Assembly: GCA_002189035.1 (NCBI GenBank)
Contig: CM007991.1
Coordinates: forward strand, 3,038,001-3,102,000
DNA from: Utricularia gibba
Taxonomy: Eukaryota; Streptophyta; Magnoliopsida; Lamiales; Lentibulariaceae
Reading direction: 5' to 3'
DNA: 64,000 nt
Below, in pieces: positions 50,712 to 61,274 of this stretch. Position numbers and translations under genes: made by a program. How positions within the stretch are numbered: position 1 is the first letter of the stretch; each line of letters opens with the position of its first letter. The notes under the pieces are model-generated. The model saw only the letters and a program-made list of their open reading frames with translations. It was not told the DNA's origin and did no database searches.

Positions 50712-51401
50712 TTAGTAGTTCACTCTCATAACAATCCTCGTCCGATGCTCCCCAGCAAGATAAACATCTCGTGAATCAACAAATCGTGATTTGCTGAACA
50801 GCTTCGCTATTTTCATCACTCGATCCTTGTTGCACTGTTCAACAGACACCACACAATGCCCTCCAGTTTTAACCGTCCTCTCAATCTGATCCACATACCG
50901 CTTTGGGAACAAGGCTCTGTCCAAATACACACCAAAACCCAGATCGAAACTCCCGTCGAAAAAGGGCAAATTATGTGGATCAGCACGAGTCACAAGCGGC
51001 GGAGACTCCACAATCTCCACTGCAGTGACTTCTTCCACGCCCAACCCATTCAGCGCCTGCACGGCCTGCCCTGGTCCGGCGGAGACAATCAGTACGTGCG
51101 ACTGATTGGAAATGTAATCCCGAGCGTATAAATCCCGGAATAGATCAGTGTAAGAAGAAACAGCGTTAGCCCAGGCTTTGGTCGACCAGAGACGGTGATT
51201 GCGCTTCTCTATGGAGGCGTAGGGGCGATGGGTAAGGTCGCAGGTGGATTCAGGGAAATGTGTGTGCGAATTTATGTTGGGATCCGACGGATCGGAACAA
51301 GTTTGAGGGTTTTGGATCCAGAGGAGAAGAAGGGTGACCGTTGCGATCGTAATCGATGCGTATGAAATCTTGTTCAGCAGAACCTGGACGTGCTTCTCCA
51401 T
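50712..51401 (-). CDS. Membrane-anchored SAM-dependent methyltransferase-like protein
   Basis: A single exon of 229 residues. An N-terminal membrane anchor (ISYASITIATVTLLLLWI) precedes a class I methyltransferase fold: motif I HVLIVSAGPGQAVQALNGLG, acidic motif VTAVEIVESPPL, FDLGFGVYLDRALFPKRY and GGHCVVSVEQC. It resembles plant methyltransferase type 11 relatives of unknown substrate, shorter than enzymes such as quinone or phospholipid methyltransferases. A Golgi or ER location is possible from the anchor. The start was set at MEKHVQVLLNK just before the anchor; the frame is open further upstream but reads as lysine-rich intergenic sequence. Confidence 0.8.
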   Translation of the reverse strand: MEKHVQVLLNKISYASITIATVTLLLLWIQNPQTCSDPSDPNINSHTHFPESTCDLTHRPYASIEKRNHRLWSTKAWANAVSSYTDLFRDLYARDYISNQSHVLIVSAGPGQAVQALNGLGVEEVTAVEIVESPPLVTRADPHNLPFFDGSFDLGFGVYLDRALFPKRYVDQIERTVKTGGHCVVSVEQCNKDRVMKIAKLFSKSRFVDSRDVYLAGEHRTRIVMRVNY

Positions 51402-52024
51402 GTTCCCGAACCCAGATTGGTGCCTATACGACGCCGTTTTAACGGGCCTCAGGAAGCTTTGGAATATACATGTTATATATAGTGAATTGTTATTGAAAAA
51501 GTCGTAGCTTTCCTTTTGTTTGTTTGTTTTTTTTTTTTTTTTTGGGTTGGCATTCCTTTGTCGCTTCCGAAAACCATGCACCATTGGGACGAAGAAAGCT
51601 CATTGCACAATGTCGATCATCTGGGCCTGAAGCTTTCTCCTTCGGCCCCAGAGTTCCCTTCAGAAAAATCATCCATTCTCTGGGTATTCATGGAATCAAG
51701 CTCCATTGCAGGGAATTAAAATCAAGTTTTTGCTTTGGGAAATAGCATTTGCTTAATTCTTCTTTCCTTTTCTTTTTTTTACTTTGTCTGGGTTGAGGAG
51801 AAATATGGACTTTCAGGGTCATTATTCCCTTGTGCTGTGTTGAAGTTCAATCGTGATTCAGGCGCTCCGGAAAGTTTCCCCAGGAAGAGATATTGTGTAT
51901 GGGATTACGAATTTTCGGATAACAGATTGGAAAGAAAACTGGTTTAGGGTGATTAATTCGGGGGAGAAGAATTGCATTGTTTAATGATCATCACGAATTC
52001 ATTGTGATGATCATTTGAGAAGGA
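51402..52024. promoter_or_regulatory. Divergent promoter region, methyltransferase / formin
   Basis: About 620 bp between two divergent start codons, with a T run at 51525-51543. Presumably holds both promoters and 5' UTRs. No specific element identified. Confidence 0.45.
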
Positions 52025-55000
52025 ATGGACGCCAAATCTGTAGTCCTTTTTGTTATTTCAATCGCTAGTTTTGCAGCGATTAACTCAGAGGGGAACAGAA
52101 AGTTGGCAGATAGCTTTGTGGGCTCGGGAGCTATCAACAATTTTCATGGGATTAATGCAACTACAGTAAGAGAATCTGGCAGCTGCTGGCTACTTGATGT
52201 GATTTTCTGAGGAAATCCTTTGTGCAGCATACTGAGAAAACTTGTTTCTTCATTGCTTATTTCTGCTTTGTTCAGTACCTGACTTGATTAATTCCTGGAA
52301 TATGTTGTTCATCAAAAAATTATTTTTTAAAGTTTGACAGCAGTACTGTTGTATGATGATCACTGAAGAATGCTTATATTAGACACTGGAAAATGAAATT
52401 CTTGAACTTGGTTTTAAGTCTTAACTCTAAGCTCTTTCCTTACAGGTGGAAAGAGCTTGGAATTATTCGAAAAAAGAGGGCATTACAGAGGGTGTGAAGG
52501 ATTCCCGTTTCTCTCGAACTAAAATTAGCATTTCTCAGGGCATTGTGCATGTGGGAGGGAAGGAAAGCTTTTCGAAAAGCATGTATCCAGTGCTGGTTAT
52601 TCCTAGAAGGTATCTAAAAAGAAATGTACATGCTCCATCCCCAGGACCTGCATCACCACAGCCTTCAGCTGAAACACCTGGTATTCAAGTTCTTGCTCCA
52701 TCCCCTTATCTATCGCCAATATCTTCTCCATCCTGGCCCCCATCTTCCTCTCCCTCTCCCTCTGTCTCTCCAGGTCCATCACCTTCACCCCTTACCTCTC
52801 CTTCTCCTACTCCAGGTGTAGAATCTCCAAGTGAGGCTCCTGAACTGAATTCCACGGATTCGCCAGATAGTAATCCTGATATGCCACCAGCGAGGAGTGT
52901 TGCTTCTCCTCCTCCTCCTCCTCATCGTCGTCCTTCTCCTCCTCCTCGTCATCACCCTTCTCCCATTCCACATGTGGTAGTAAGTGAAAACAGGTTTGTT
53001 ACAGCTTCTGTGGTTGCAAGTGCTGTGGCAGGAGTTATTCTTTTAGCCCTGCTATTGATTATCTGTACAAAGAAAAGAACTTCTGAGCCAACAAATGGGC
53101 AGACAGATGGGAAACCGAACCCTCTTCTCTCGTTCAATAGCGGTGACTTTTATGAAGGTGTGTTGCAAGATAATGACTGCTGATGGTTTCGTGTATTTCT
53201 GTCACTCTTATGTTACTCTTTTTCTTCTCCAGACGAGGCTCCTGGGATGAGTAAAGATTTCAAAGCTTCTTCAGCTGCTGTGACTTCCCTGCGTTCTGCC
53301 AAACATTCTCATCTTGCCAACTCCCAGACATCAGGAGTTGATGGAAATGGGGAACAAATGGCTCCCATGATGCCTCGTTTAGAGGCAACTGCACCTCCAC
53401 CACCACCTGGTGCCCCACCTCCACCAAAACCACCTGCTCCAGCCCCTCCACCACTTCCTAAAGGTCGTCCTCCTCCTAATCCACTGAATCCTAAGAAGCC
53501 AACCCCTCCTGTACCACACCATCGGCAACCCTCAGCCGGAGAAGCCAGTATGGGTGATGATTCCGGAGTTCAAAAGGCCAAATTGAAGCCATTCTTCTGG
53601 GATAAGGTCCTTGCAAACCCTGATCACTCAATGGTCTGGCATGAGATAAAATCTGGGTCATTCCAGTAAGTGCTTACAGCGGCGTTTTAAGTTGTAAATG
53701 CTGTATATTTTCAACTTACATATGATGATGATGAGATTTTAAATTTTGCAGATTCAATGAGGAGATGATGGAAAGCCTTTTTGGATATGTCCCTGCAGAT
53801 AAGATGAAAAATGAGCACAAAAAAGATTCATCCTCTGCTGATTCTCCTGCACGGTTGTTACGGATAATTGATCCCAAGAAATCACAAAACCTCGCTATTC
53901 TCCTGAAAGCATTGAATGTGACCACTAAAGAAGTTTGTGATGCTCTAGAAGAAGGTTCGTTTACAATAGCTGTGGAATTTCTTGTGTGTCGTCTACATGA
54001 GTATGCTTATCATTCAAATTACTTTATTGGTTGACATAAATTTATCAGGTAATCAGCTGCCTGCTGAACTCATCCAAACCTTGCTGAAGATGGCACCAAC
54101 ACCAGATGAGGAACTAAAGCTTCGGTTGTATGATGGAGATGTTTCTCATCTTGGCTCTGCAGAGAGGTTCCTCAGGGTCCTGGTTAACATCCCTTACGCA
54201 TTTAAACGTCTCGAGGCGTTGTTGTTTGTGAGCACGTTCCAGGAGGAGTTTCCTTCCATTAAAGAATCGTTTTCAACTCTAGAGGTGGCTACACTTTCCA
54301 TTATCCATCTCTGTGGGCTTAGAATCCATGGAGATGATATTGTGTTTAACTTCTTTTTCAGGTAGCATGCAACGAGCTCAGAAACAGCAGACTGTTCCTC
54401 AAACTCTTGGAAGCCGTTCTGAAGACAGGAAACAGGATGAACGTTGGAACCTACCGTGGTGGTGCTCATGCATTCAAGCTCGACACACTGTTGAAATTAT
54501 CAGATGTTAAAGGAACAGATGGGAAAACCACCCTGCTCCATTTTGTTGTGAACGAAACCATTCGCTCTGAGGGAATAAGATCCCATCGGAGGTTGAAAGA
54601 GAGCCACAGCCCATCGAGCTTGATGACGGCAGAGCATGTTGGTGAAGAATCACCATCCCATTCTCATGAAGAATCAGATGAGTACCACCGTGAGTTGGGT
54701 CTTCAAGTAGTATCTGGGCTTAGCGATGAGCTTCGCAGCGTGAAAAAGGCTGCGATCATTGACAATGAGAACCTGAGTGAAACTATCTCCAAGCTGAGGC
54801 AGTCCTTGAACAAGACCAAAGAGTTCATCGAAAACGAGATGAAGAGCATTCAAGGAGAGAGCGATTTCCGAGACGGGGTTGCCAGCTTCATTGCTGACTG
54901 CGAATCAGATATGGAATGGCTGCGTGAGGAAGAGAGAAGGATAATGGAGGTTGTGAAAAGTACCGGAGATTACTTCCATGGCAAAGCTGGAAGAGAAGAA

Positions 55001-55234
55001 GGGTTGCATCTGTTTCCCATTGTTCGTGACTTCCTGTTAATGGTGGACAAAGCATGCCAAGATATGCAGAAGGCGCCTGCTTCAGCTCAAAGAAGAGAAG
55101 CAGCATCTCCTGCTGCTGCTGCTTTGCCATCCAAGCTCCCACCAGACATCAACAGACGTCTCTTCCCAGCAATGCTCCCACATGATGCCCAAGACATTGG
55201 ATTCAGTTCTGAAGACGATGATGATGATGATTAA
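52025..55234 (+). CDS. Class I formin (FH1/FH2 actin nucleator)
   Basis: Six exons (52025-52165, 52446-53157, 53233-53665, 53752-53954, 54049-54284, 54362-55234) encode 865 residues. Order: signal peptide (MDAKSVVLFVISIASFAAI), proline/serine-rich extracellular part (PSPSVSPGPSPSPLTSPSPT), one membrane segment (FVTASVVASAVAGVILLALL), FH1 polyproline (PPPPPGAPPPPKPPAPAPPP), and FH2 from KLKPFFWDKVLANPDHSMVW, including GNRMNVGTYRGGAHAFKLDT. The tail ends in an aspartate run. Class I formins nucleate and elongate actin at the plasma membrane and cell wall using profilin-actin. It belongs with FH5-like class I members by layout. All splice sites are canonical and the exon sum is in frame. Confidence 0.94.
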
Positions 55235-55795
55235 CTAATGTATTGTTGTAATGACGCTTCTTTCGGTGCCCGAAACGCGTCTTTCCATGGATGTGGGGCC
55301 CGCTTGTTTTGAGTCGATCAGATCTCCACGTCAGCATGCTAAATCCCGTTGCCACGTCAGTCTCTGCGCCGGCGAAAATATCTTTCGCAGCGAGCCAATG
55401 AGAAGGCGCGGCGACGGCTGACCACATGTTTGCGCCACGTGGCGATATCTCAGCCACTCTGCTACTACCCTATGTACGGCTCGCTCTGGTGACCACAAAC
55501 ATTAAAATAGCAGGAATTATATGGTTTCCTTCTTCCGAGAAATTGCGATTCCGGGTGTTGCAATCACATTTTTTTTGGGTAATTTTATATTAATAAGGAA
55601 CAGCTATGTGAGATTTTAATAATATTATTTAATTAGTGATTATCATCATCATTTATTATTCATGAATGACTATAAATCCGCCCTTGCGTTTTCTTACCTG
55701 GTTCCACGTATCTTCGTCGCATCCAAATCGTTTCTGGCGATCGTTGTGCTTCTCGTTGATTTCACGGCGGAAATCATCTGTAGGGACAATACAGA
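55235..55795. other. Formin 3' UTR and B-box gene promoter
   Basis: Left part is formin 3' UTR; the right part should be the B-box promoter, with a notable ACGT cluster (separate entry) and AT-rich DNA at 55570-55660. Confidence 0.5.
55326..55443. promoter_or_regulatory. ACGT-element cluster with a perfect palindromic G-box
   Basis: CCACGTCA occurs at 55326 and 55352, and GCCACGTGGC at 55434-55443 is a full palindromic G-box, all within 120 bp and about 350-470 bp before the B-box start codon. Such elements bind bZIP and bHLH factors such as HY5 and PIFs, which fits a light-signalling BBX28/29-like gene; occupancy is inferred only. Confidence 0.5.
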
Positions 55796-56396
55796 ATGGG
55801 AAGGTGCGAGCTCTGCAAAAGGAAGGCGTGGGTGCAGTGCGACGCGGATCTGGCTGCCTTGTGTTGGGACTGCGACGCTAGGGTTCATTCTGCGAATTTC
55901 CTCGTAGCGCGGCATACGAGGAACCTCCTCTGCAAACTGTGCGAGTCCGTGTTGCCGTGGTCGGCCGATGGAAGTAGACTGACTCCGATCGTATCGATAT
56001 GCGAGCATTGCGTCACTGGACGCAATAGAGATGCGACGGAGGCGGTGGAGCGTGGTGTTGTTGCGGAAGAGGAGGAGATTCCTGTGGTTCCGAGTTCTCC
56101 ACCTGATAGCTGTTCGAGTAGCAGCAGTAAAGACGAGCTAAGGGACGGAGAGGTTGAGGATTTACGGAAACGATGTAGCCGTGGTTCGAGCAGCCCTAAG
56201 CAGAAGAAGGACGACGACTTTTCAAAGGATTTGCACAAGCCGGAAAACGGTAGGTTCAGAATATTTCTTCATTTTCTTTTTCTTGCCATTGAAAATTGAA
56301 TTTACGACTTTCTTTGCAGGAGAGGATAGGATTTCAGTTGCAACCACCGCTTCCAAACGAGGAACGACGCCGTCCAATCGACTCCTCCTCCTGTGA
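55796..56396 (+). CDS. B-box zinc-finger protein, BBX28/29-like
   Basis: Two exons (55796-56249, 56320-56396) encode 176 residues. The N-terminal B-box has CELCKRKAWVQCDADLAALC, WDCDARVHSANFLVARHTR, followed by a partial second box (CKLCESVLPW ... SICEHC). The rest is acidic and serine-rich (PPDSCSSSSSKDELRDGEVE) with a basic patch, and there is no CCT domain. This layout matches BBX28/29 of Arabidopsis group V, transcriptional cofactors that work with HY5 in light signalling and flowering. The short second exon ends NRLLLL and is the least certain part, but its donor and acceptor are canonical. Confidence 0.87.
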
Positions 56397-56932
56397 GAGG
56401 AGACATAGGGTAGGGAATATTCCGGGTTCGCGTTAGCATATTCCTTTCCTGCACGGTTCAAAAAAGTGGTCACCCGAGATTAGATACATGCTAACAGATT
56501 GACTCCATTTTGGTTTTTGAACAAATCACCTGATTTGATTCTCGATCTGAATATGTTTTGTTATATTTGCATATGTCATGAATTATGGACAAGGCTTTCT
56601 TGGATGCTTATTTTGGCATTGAACTTCATGCCTAAAACGCCCCTTCCAAGGGCTCTTTGTTAGAGACATACAGCACCGAACTGACATGTGATGGCTCGTG
56701 GGGTAACCCTGAACCAAACCTGAGGTCAAGAATGCAAAGGAAGAACCAGCCTGTGGCTGAGGGAGGCTCCTACTTCCCTTCCACATGGTAAATACTTCAG
56801 TTGACAAGGAAGGATTTGGACCGGTAGGATTCAAAAAACATCATACCTGGGCCAATTCTATCCATCCCTCTCCTCCAGTTGTCCTTCTGCGTACCACTAT
56901 TTCAATGCCTGGCAGCCAGCCATTCCTGACTA
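56397..56932. other. Convergent 3' region
   Basis: Between the B-box stop (+) and the stop of the small minus-strand gene. Frames here have no recognisable content. Confidence 0.5.
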
Positions 56933-57557
56933 CTACAATACATGGCTGCTCTTAGTGTTTCTTCTTCCTTTCTGTGCATCCACTTTCAGCAGAACTCGAT
57001 ACTGGAATCTGTTCTTCTCCGCCAAAAGGGAAAACAAATCACCAATTTGCGACAGTGCTAACACGAGTTCATCGACACGCAAACAGTAGATGCATGGAGC
57101 TAAACAGAAAAAAAAAGGATTGCATGCATTTGTCTGGTATTTAAGCTGAAAATTCCAATCGTCAAAGGGATTCACCTCCAGCTCCTGAAGAAGAAGACCA
57201 TGGATACTCGTCTCCCTGAAGATTTGAAATAGCAAGAAGACGGCCTCGATATTCTGGATGTACACAAGTTGAGCATCCAAGAGTCCCTGAACACGACGAA
57301 CCAAGCCCTAAACCAGCAAATTAACACCCTTCGCTGCGTGAATTTGCCCTAGGAAATGGAAATCCTCTCGTTGTATCACTTCCTCCCCAAGCACTCACCG
57401 GTAATCTGTTGATCGCCGGCTCATCAGTGATAGAATGCCTGTGGAAAATCCCAGCGCGATAAAATGTGAGAATTGGAAGCGGATGAACTAGATCCAGAGT
57501 GTTTTCAACAGAGACGAACGCGGAGCCGTCTTCAGTTTGAGAATCGGAGACATTCAT
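56933..57557 (-). CDS. Small conserved-looking protein, not recognised
   Basis: Three exons (57557-57399, 57307-57176, 57057-56933), about 138 residues. I do not recognise the family. It starts MNVSDSQTEDGSAFVSVENT, continues as two hydrophobic helices (GLVRRVQGLLDAQLVYIQNI, EAVFLLFQIFRETSIHGLLL) and ends in a basic tail. The helices look amphipathic, as in small coiled-coil complex subunits. Exon 2 to 3 only joins in frame if one base is missing near the exon 2 donor (57176, where GAG/gtgaat would be GAGG/gtgaat), consistent with other G/C-run losses in the window; then the exon sum is divisible by three. GGCCCAAC at 57686 is a site II promoter element about 130 bp upstream. Confidence 0.5.
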
Positions 57558-58887
57558 GAAACACACCAAAGCTCAAATCCAATCACCCCTCTTCTCGTCG
57601 AGCAGCGGCGACAGCCCGCCGCTCCATTTGGGGGTTCACCTGATCCCCGAACTTACATGGGCTTCCTTAATGGGCTAGTGAGAATGGCCCAACACGAGCA
57701 CCAAGAGGTCGCCCCGTGTCTGGGCGTAGGTCAATGCAGTTTAAACCATGGGGATTGCGGAGACATATATACCGCTAGTGATTATGAATAAATTAGGAAT
57801 GATTTGGTTGTATTATTGGGGATTATTAGTTGTTAATTACCGAGTGGGAGAAGTCCGCGGTGCACCCTACAAAATCCACCGAATCTGGTTGTTCACGAGG
57901 GGCCGAGGAGGAAGGCGCTCATCTTTCGCATCCGATTTCAATGCCTTCGATACTTTTCCAACGACCGTTTACCTGTCGAGAGGCTACCAAAGTCTAAGTT
58001 TTTTCCCTCAGTTGGGATTCCTGGCGCTTGCCCTCTTGTCCGTATCGGCGGAGTTGGTCATTACCCTCCAGATCACAAAATCGATTTCTCCGTGCTGAAT
58101 GATCAGCCTGGCTTGCGAGGGGTGAGATCTCTTGATGCTCTGACGTTGACCTGTTTCTGCGTTTTTTTGTTTCCGAGTATGCTGTTTTGTGGGTTGATGC
58201 ACACGCTGGTTTTCGAGGATTAGGGTGTTGCTGTTTTGCCTTTATCTCTTCTTTTTGTTGCTTTTGGTTGTTGAGTTGCCTGATCTCGCGAATTGGGACA
58301 AGATCATCGGTTGATGCAACATAGTTGCTGGGAATTCTTCTTTAAAAGTTGGAAATTTTCATCGTGTTTGAAAAGGACTCCTTTTTTATTCCTTTTCATG
58401 AGCCTATGAGCTTTCTTATTTCTTACAGTATTTGACTTTCGCAAATGGCCAAAGTTCGATCTTTGATTATTAAAATGATTTTTAACCTTTGTCCCAGATA
58501 AAGGCTTCCGTCTCTATGCTGGATCTCTTTCAGCGACCTTGCTCTAAGCCGTAATCGGGATCGGATTCTTTTCTTTGCAGAACCTTTTATTTCAGTCTGG
58601 CAGATAGAGCAACTTATAAAGTTGCTCACACCTGGAGGCAGGTGTGGGGCTGTAACGCTATAGATCTATTCTTTTGTCAGTTCTTGAAATCGGGATCATC
58701 CTATATTTGGAGAGTTCAGCGGATTTCAGAAGGTTTCCCAGTAGACTATGGCTAAAATTTGCCTGACTTGAAAGTATGAGAGCAGCCAGATAGCTCTTAC
58801 TTTGTTTTTATTTTGCAGCAAATGCTTTTTGAAGAGAAAGCTATTATCTTCATTATCATTATCTAATTTGAATCATCTGAGAATTCC
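57558..58887. promoter_or_regulatory. Divergent intergenic region, site II motif, probable 5' UTR intron
   Basis: 1.3 kb between the small minus-strand gene and the LRR gene. GGCCCAAC at 57686 belongs to the minus-strand promoter. T-rich 58130-58880 before the LRR start resembles a long 5' UTR intron. No coding gene supported. Confidence 0.4.
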
Positions 58888-61208
58888 ATGAAGATGTTCA
58901 GATTTTCCTGCTTCCCAGCTCACATTCCTTCTCACAGACACAAGGTTAGTGGTCAATTCCTTACGTAATGTAATTCCCTCGCTAATCAGTATATCCTGAT
59001 TTTTTTTTCCTCAACCGTTCAGAAAACTGTTCAGATATCTGGGAAGGCATGAGGAAGGCACTGGAAGATTCATCACAAAACAAAATTATCAGTGAAGTCC
59101 CTGGATTAGAAGCAGAGAGTGTTTCATGTTTCAACAAGGAGGGAGTTACACCCAATAAGAGTCCTGAATCGATGACGAATTACCCTCCTCGGGAGCTGGA
59201 GTGCAACTCTGATGATTTGGATAGTGATTGTGATAGAATGGCACTAAGGAATGCAACAATTAGGAAGAGCATATCTCTGGGAAGTGTCCTCAACTGGGAA
59301 AAAGGATGTGTTGTAGCTGAGGATGAGCTTCAGCAAGGATTTTCTAATGATACACCAGCTGATCAAAGCGGGTTGCTGTTGCAGATGGTATTAATTTTCA
59401 TGCGCCAATAGTATCAGATAAATATCATGAGCAAGGGCCATCCGACTCTCTTCTTGTTGGTTCTGATTTTACAAAGAACATGTCGCTCTTCTCAATTGGA
59501 GGCTCACAACTGATAGAGAAAGAAGATGCTGATAAAGATGGTATAGGTTCATCCTTTGTAATCAATTGCTGCAGCCCAGAACCCCAGCCCCGAGCTGTGA
59601 TTACTAGATCCAGCTCTTTACCCAAGATGCATTCCCCGTGTCAGTCACCTGTCTTTTTTCTTCCCCACTCCAGATCTGCAGAAGATCTAAATGGTTCCGA
59701 TTCAAGGAAGACATCTATAAGACATGAATTTGGAAGGCAAATAGAGTTTGAAGAAAACGAACAGCTTCATGCTGATGATCCTGAGGAGAACTATAACTTC
59801 GTAGATTCTGCAAAACACTGGATAGTACCTGAGCATGATTTGACCAATACAGAGGTAGCCATCATGCAGGACTCCTGTTCTTTTCAACCATGGAATGAAT
59901 CACCAACAAGGGATTTCAAGTTAAAACGAATTGCAAAATGGGTGACCAACCTTCAACACACTGGACCACTTGATGAAACTGTGGAGCCTGCGCCATCTAG
60001 TGACCATCAGGAATTATCAAAGTTCGATACTTTGTTTGAAAAACCAGTTGCTGCAAAGCTTGATGTTGTTGTCACGCCTGGAGCTGAAGTAGCAAAACGT
60101 TACATATCTTCTCTCAACCCCTCTTCAACCACCGCGCAGCTCTCCAACCTTGGTTTGGTAGTGATACCCTTTTTAAGTGCTTTTGTCAGCCTCAAGGCAC
60201 TAAATTTGTCCGGAAATGCAATAGGTGTGCGGGTATCCTAAAGCAAGCATTTTTGTCTTTTTCTTATTACCTTTAGGCGTTCCTTCATCCATGAATATAT
60301 TCTGTGTATTTTCCCAGTGAGGATTGCGGCCGGGGCCCTTCCCCGAGGACTTCACATTCTGAATCTCTCGAAGAACAGTATCTCCACCATAGAAGGGCTT
60401 CGTGATCTCACACGGCTTCGTGTTCTGGACCTGAGCTATAACCGAATCCTAAGAATTGGACATGGTATGCATCCTCCTTTTCCCAGCACCTGTCTGTGCT
60501 GAGTTGTTTTGATCATATATCTAACTTGTCCTGTGTTTGGAAGGTCTGGCTGGGTGTTCCTCCCTCAAGGAGCTCTACCTAGCTGGTAATAAGATCAGTG
60601 AGGTTGAAGGGCTTCACCGCCTTTTGAAGCTGAATGTTCTGGATCTTCGTTTCAACAAAATCTCGACGACAAAAAGCCTCGATCAGCTGGCCGCCAACTA
60701 CAACTGTCTGCATGCAGTAAGCTTGGAGGGAAACCCTGCACAGAAAAACATAGGTGATGAGCAGTTGAAGAAGCACATGGTGTCCCTCCTCCCCAACCTC
60801 ACATACTACAACAGACAATCCGTCAAGGTCGGAACGATGAAGGACGGCACTGATCGATCCGCGAGGCTGGGAATCAGCTCCCACCAGATGGACCGCGGTT
60901 CCAGAGTGGAGGTTAAGAACATGCGAAAAGGAACTGCTGGCCGGAGAGTGGTGCCTGCAAAAGCAGGGGGGAGCAAGCAAGTGAGACCACATCCTACAGT
61001 GATGAGAACTCCGCAGCAGCGCCCCTCTCTGTTTTCAAGGCGGATTTCTCTGTTCCACGAAGCAGAAGCGAAGGAAACCTTGGAGCTCTTTGATCAAAAA
61101 CATGCAGTCTTGTATCAGTTCCTCTGTGGTTCGTATGTTCTGTTTTCACACAGCTTTTCTTTTTTTATTAGAGTCTTGGATATTTATATTAGAATTTTAT
61201 TTTTTTAA
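58888..61208 (+). CDS. SDS22-type leucine-rich repeat protein (two apparent 1-bp frame breaks)
   Basis: Four exons (58888-58944, 59023-60224, 60318-60464, 60544-61208), about 690 residues. It starts MKMFRFSCFPAHIPSHRHK, has a long disordered N-terminal half, then SDS22-like LRRs (LVVIPFLSAFVSLKALNLSG, GLHILNLSKNSISTIEGLRD, LRVLDLSYNRILRIGH, SLKELYLAGNKISEVEGLHR, LNVLDLRFNKIS) and a basic C-terminus. It resembles plant proteins labelled outer arm dynein light chain 1-like (At1g78230); plants lack axonemal dynein, so the name is only structural. Frames break at GGG 59041-59043 (before MRKALED) and at GGG 59370-59372 (DQSG / VAVADGINFHAP). Restoring one base at each makes the exon sum divisible by three. 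The last ~30 residues run into low-complexity sequence and may not be the true end. Confidence 0.8.
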
Positions 61209-61274
61209 AAGAAAAAAATTCCGGAAATTTTTGTATCGCCCCCTCCGCCCGAGTTTCCATGTTCTGTCTTCGAA

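Noticed and set aside
51490-51672. N-terminal extension of the methyltransferase frame
   Set aside because: The extension is lysine-rich translation of a T run and intergenic DNA; the ATG before the membrane anchor is the better start.
57748-58098. A 116-codon plus-strand frame before the LRR gene
   Set aside because: No recognisable domain and no in-frame splice to the LRR exons; likely leader or intron sequence.
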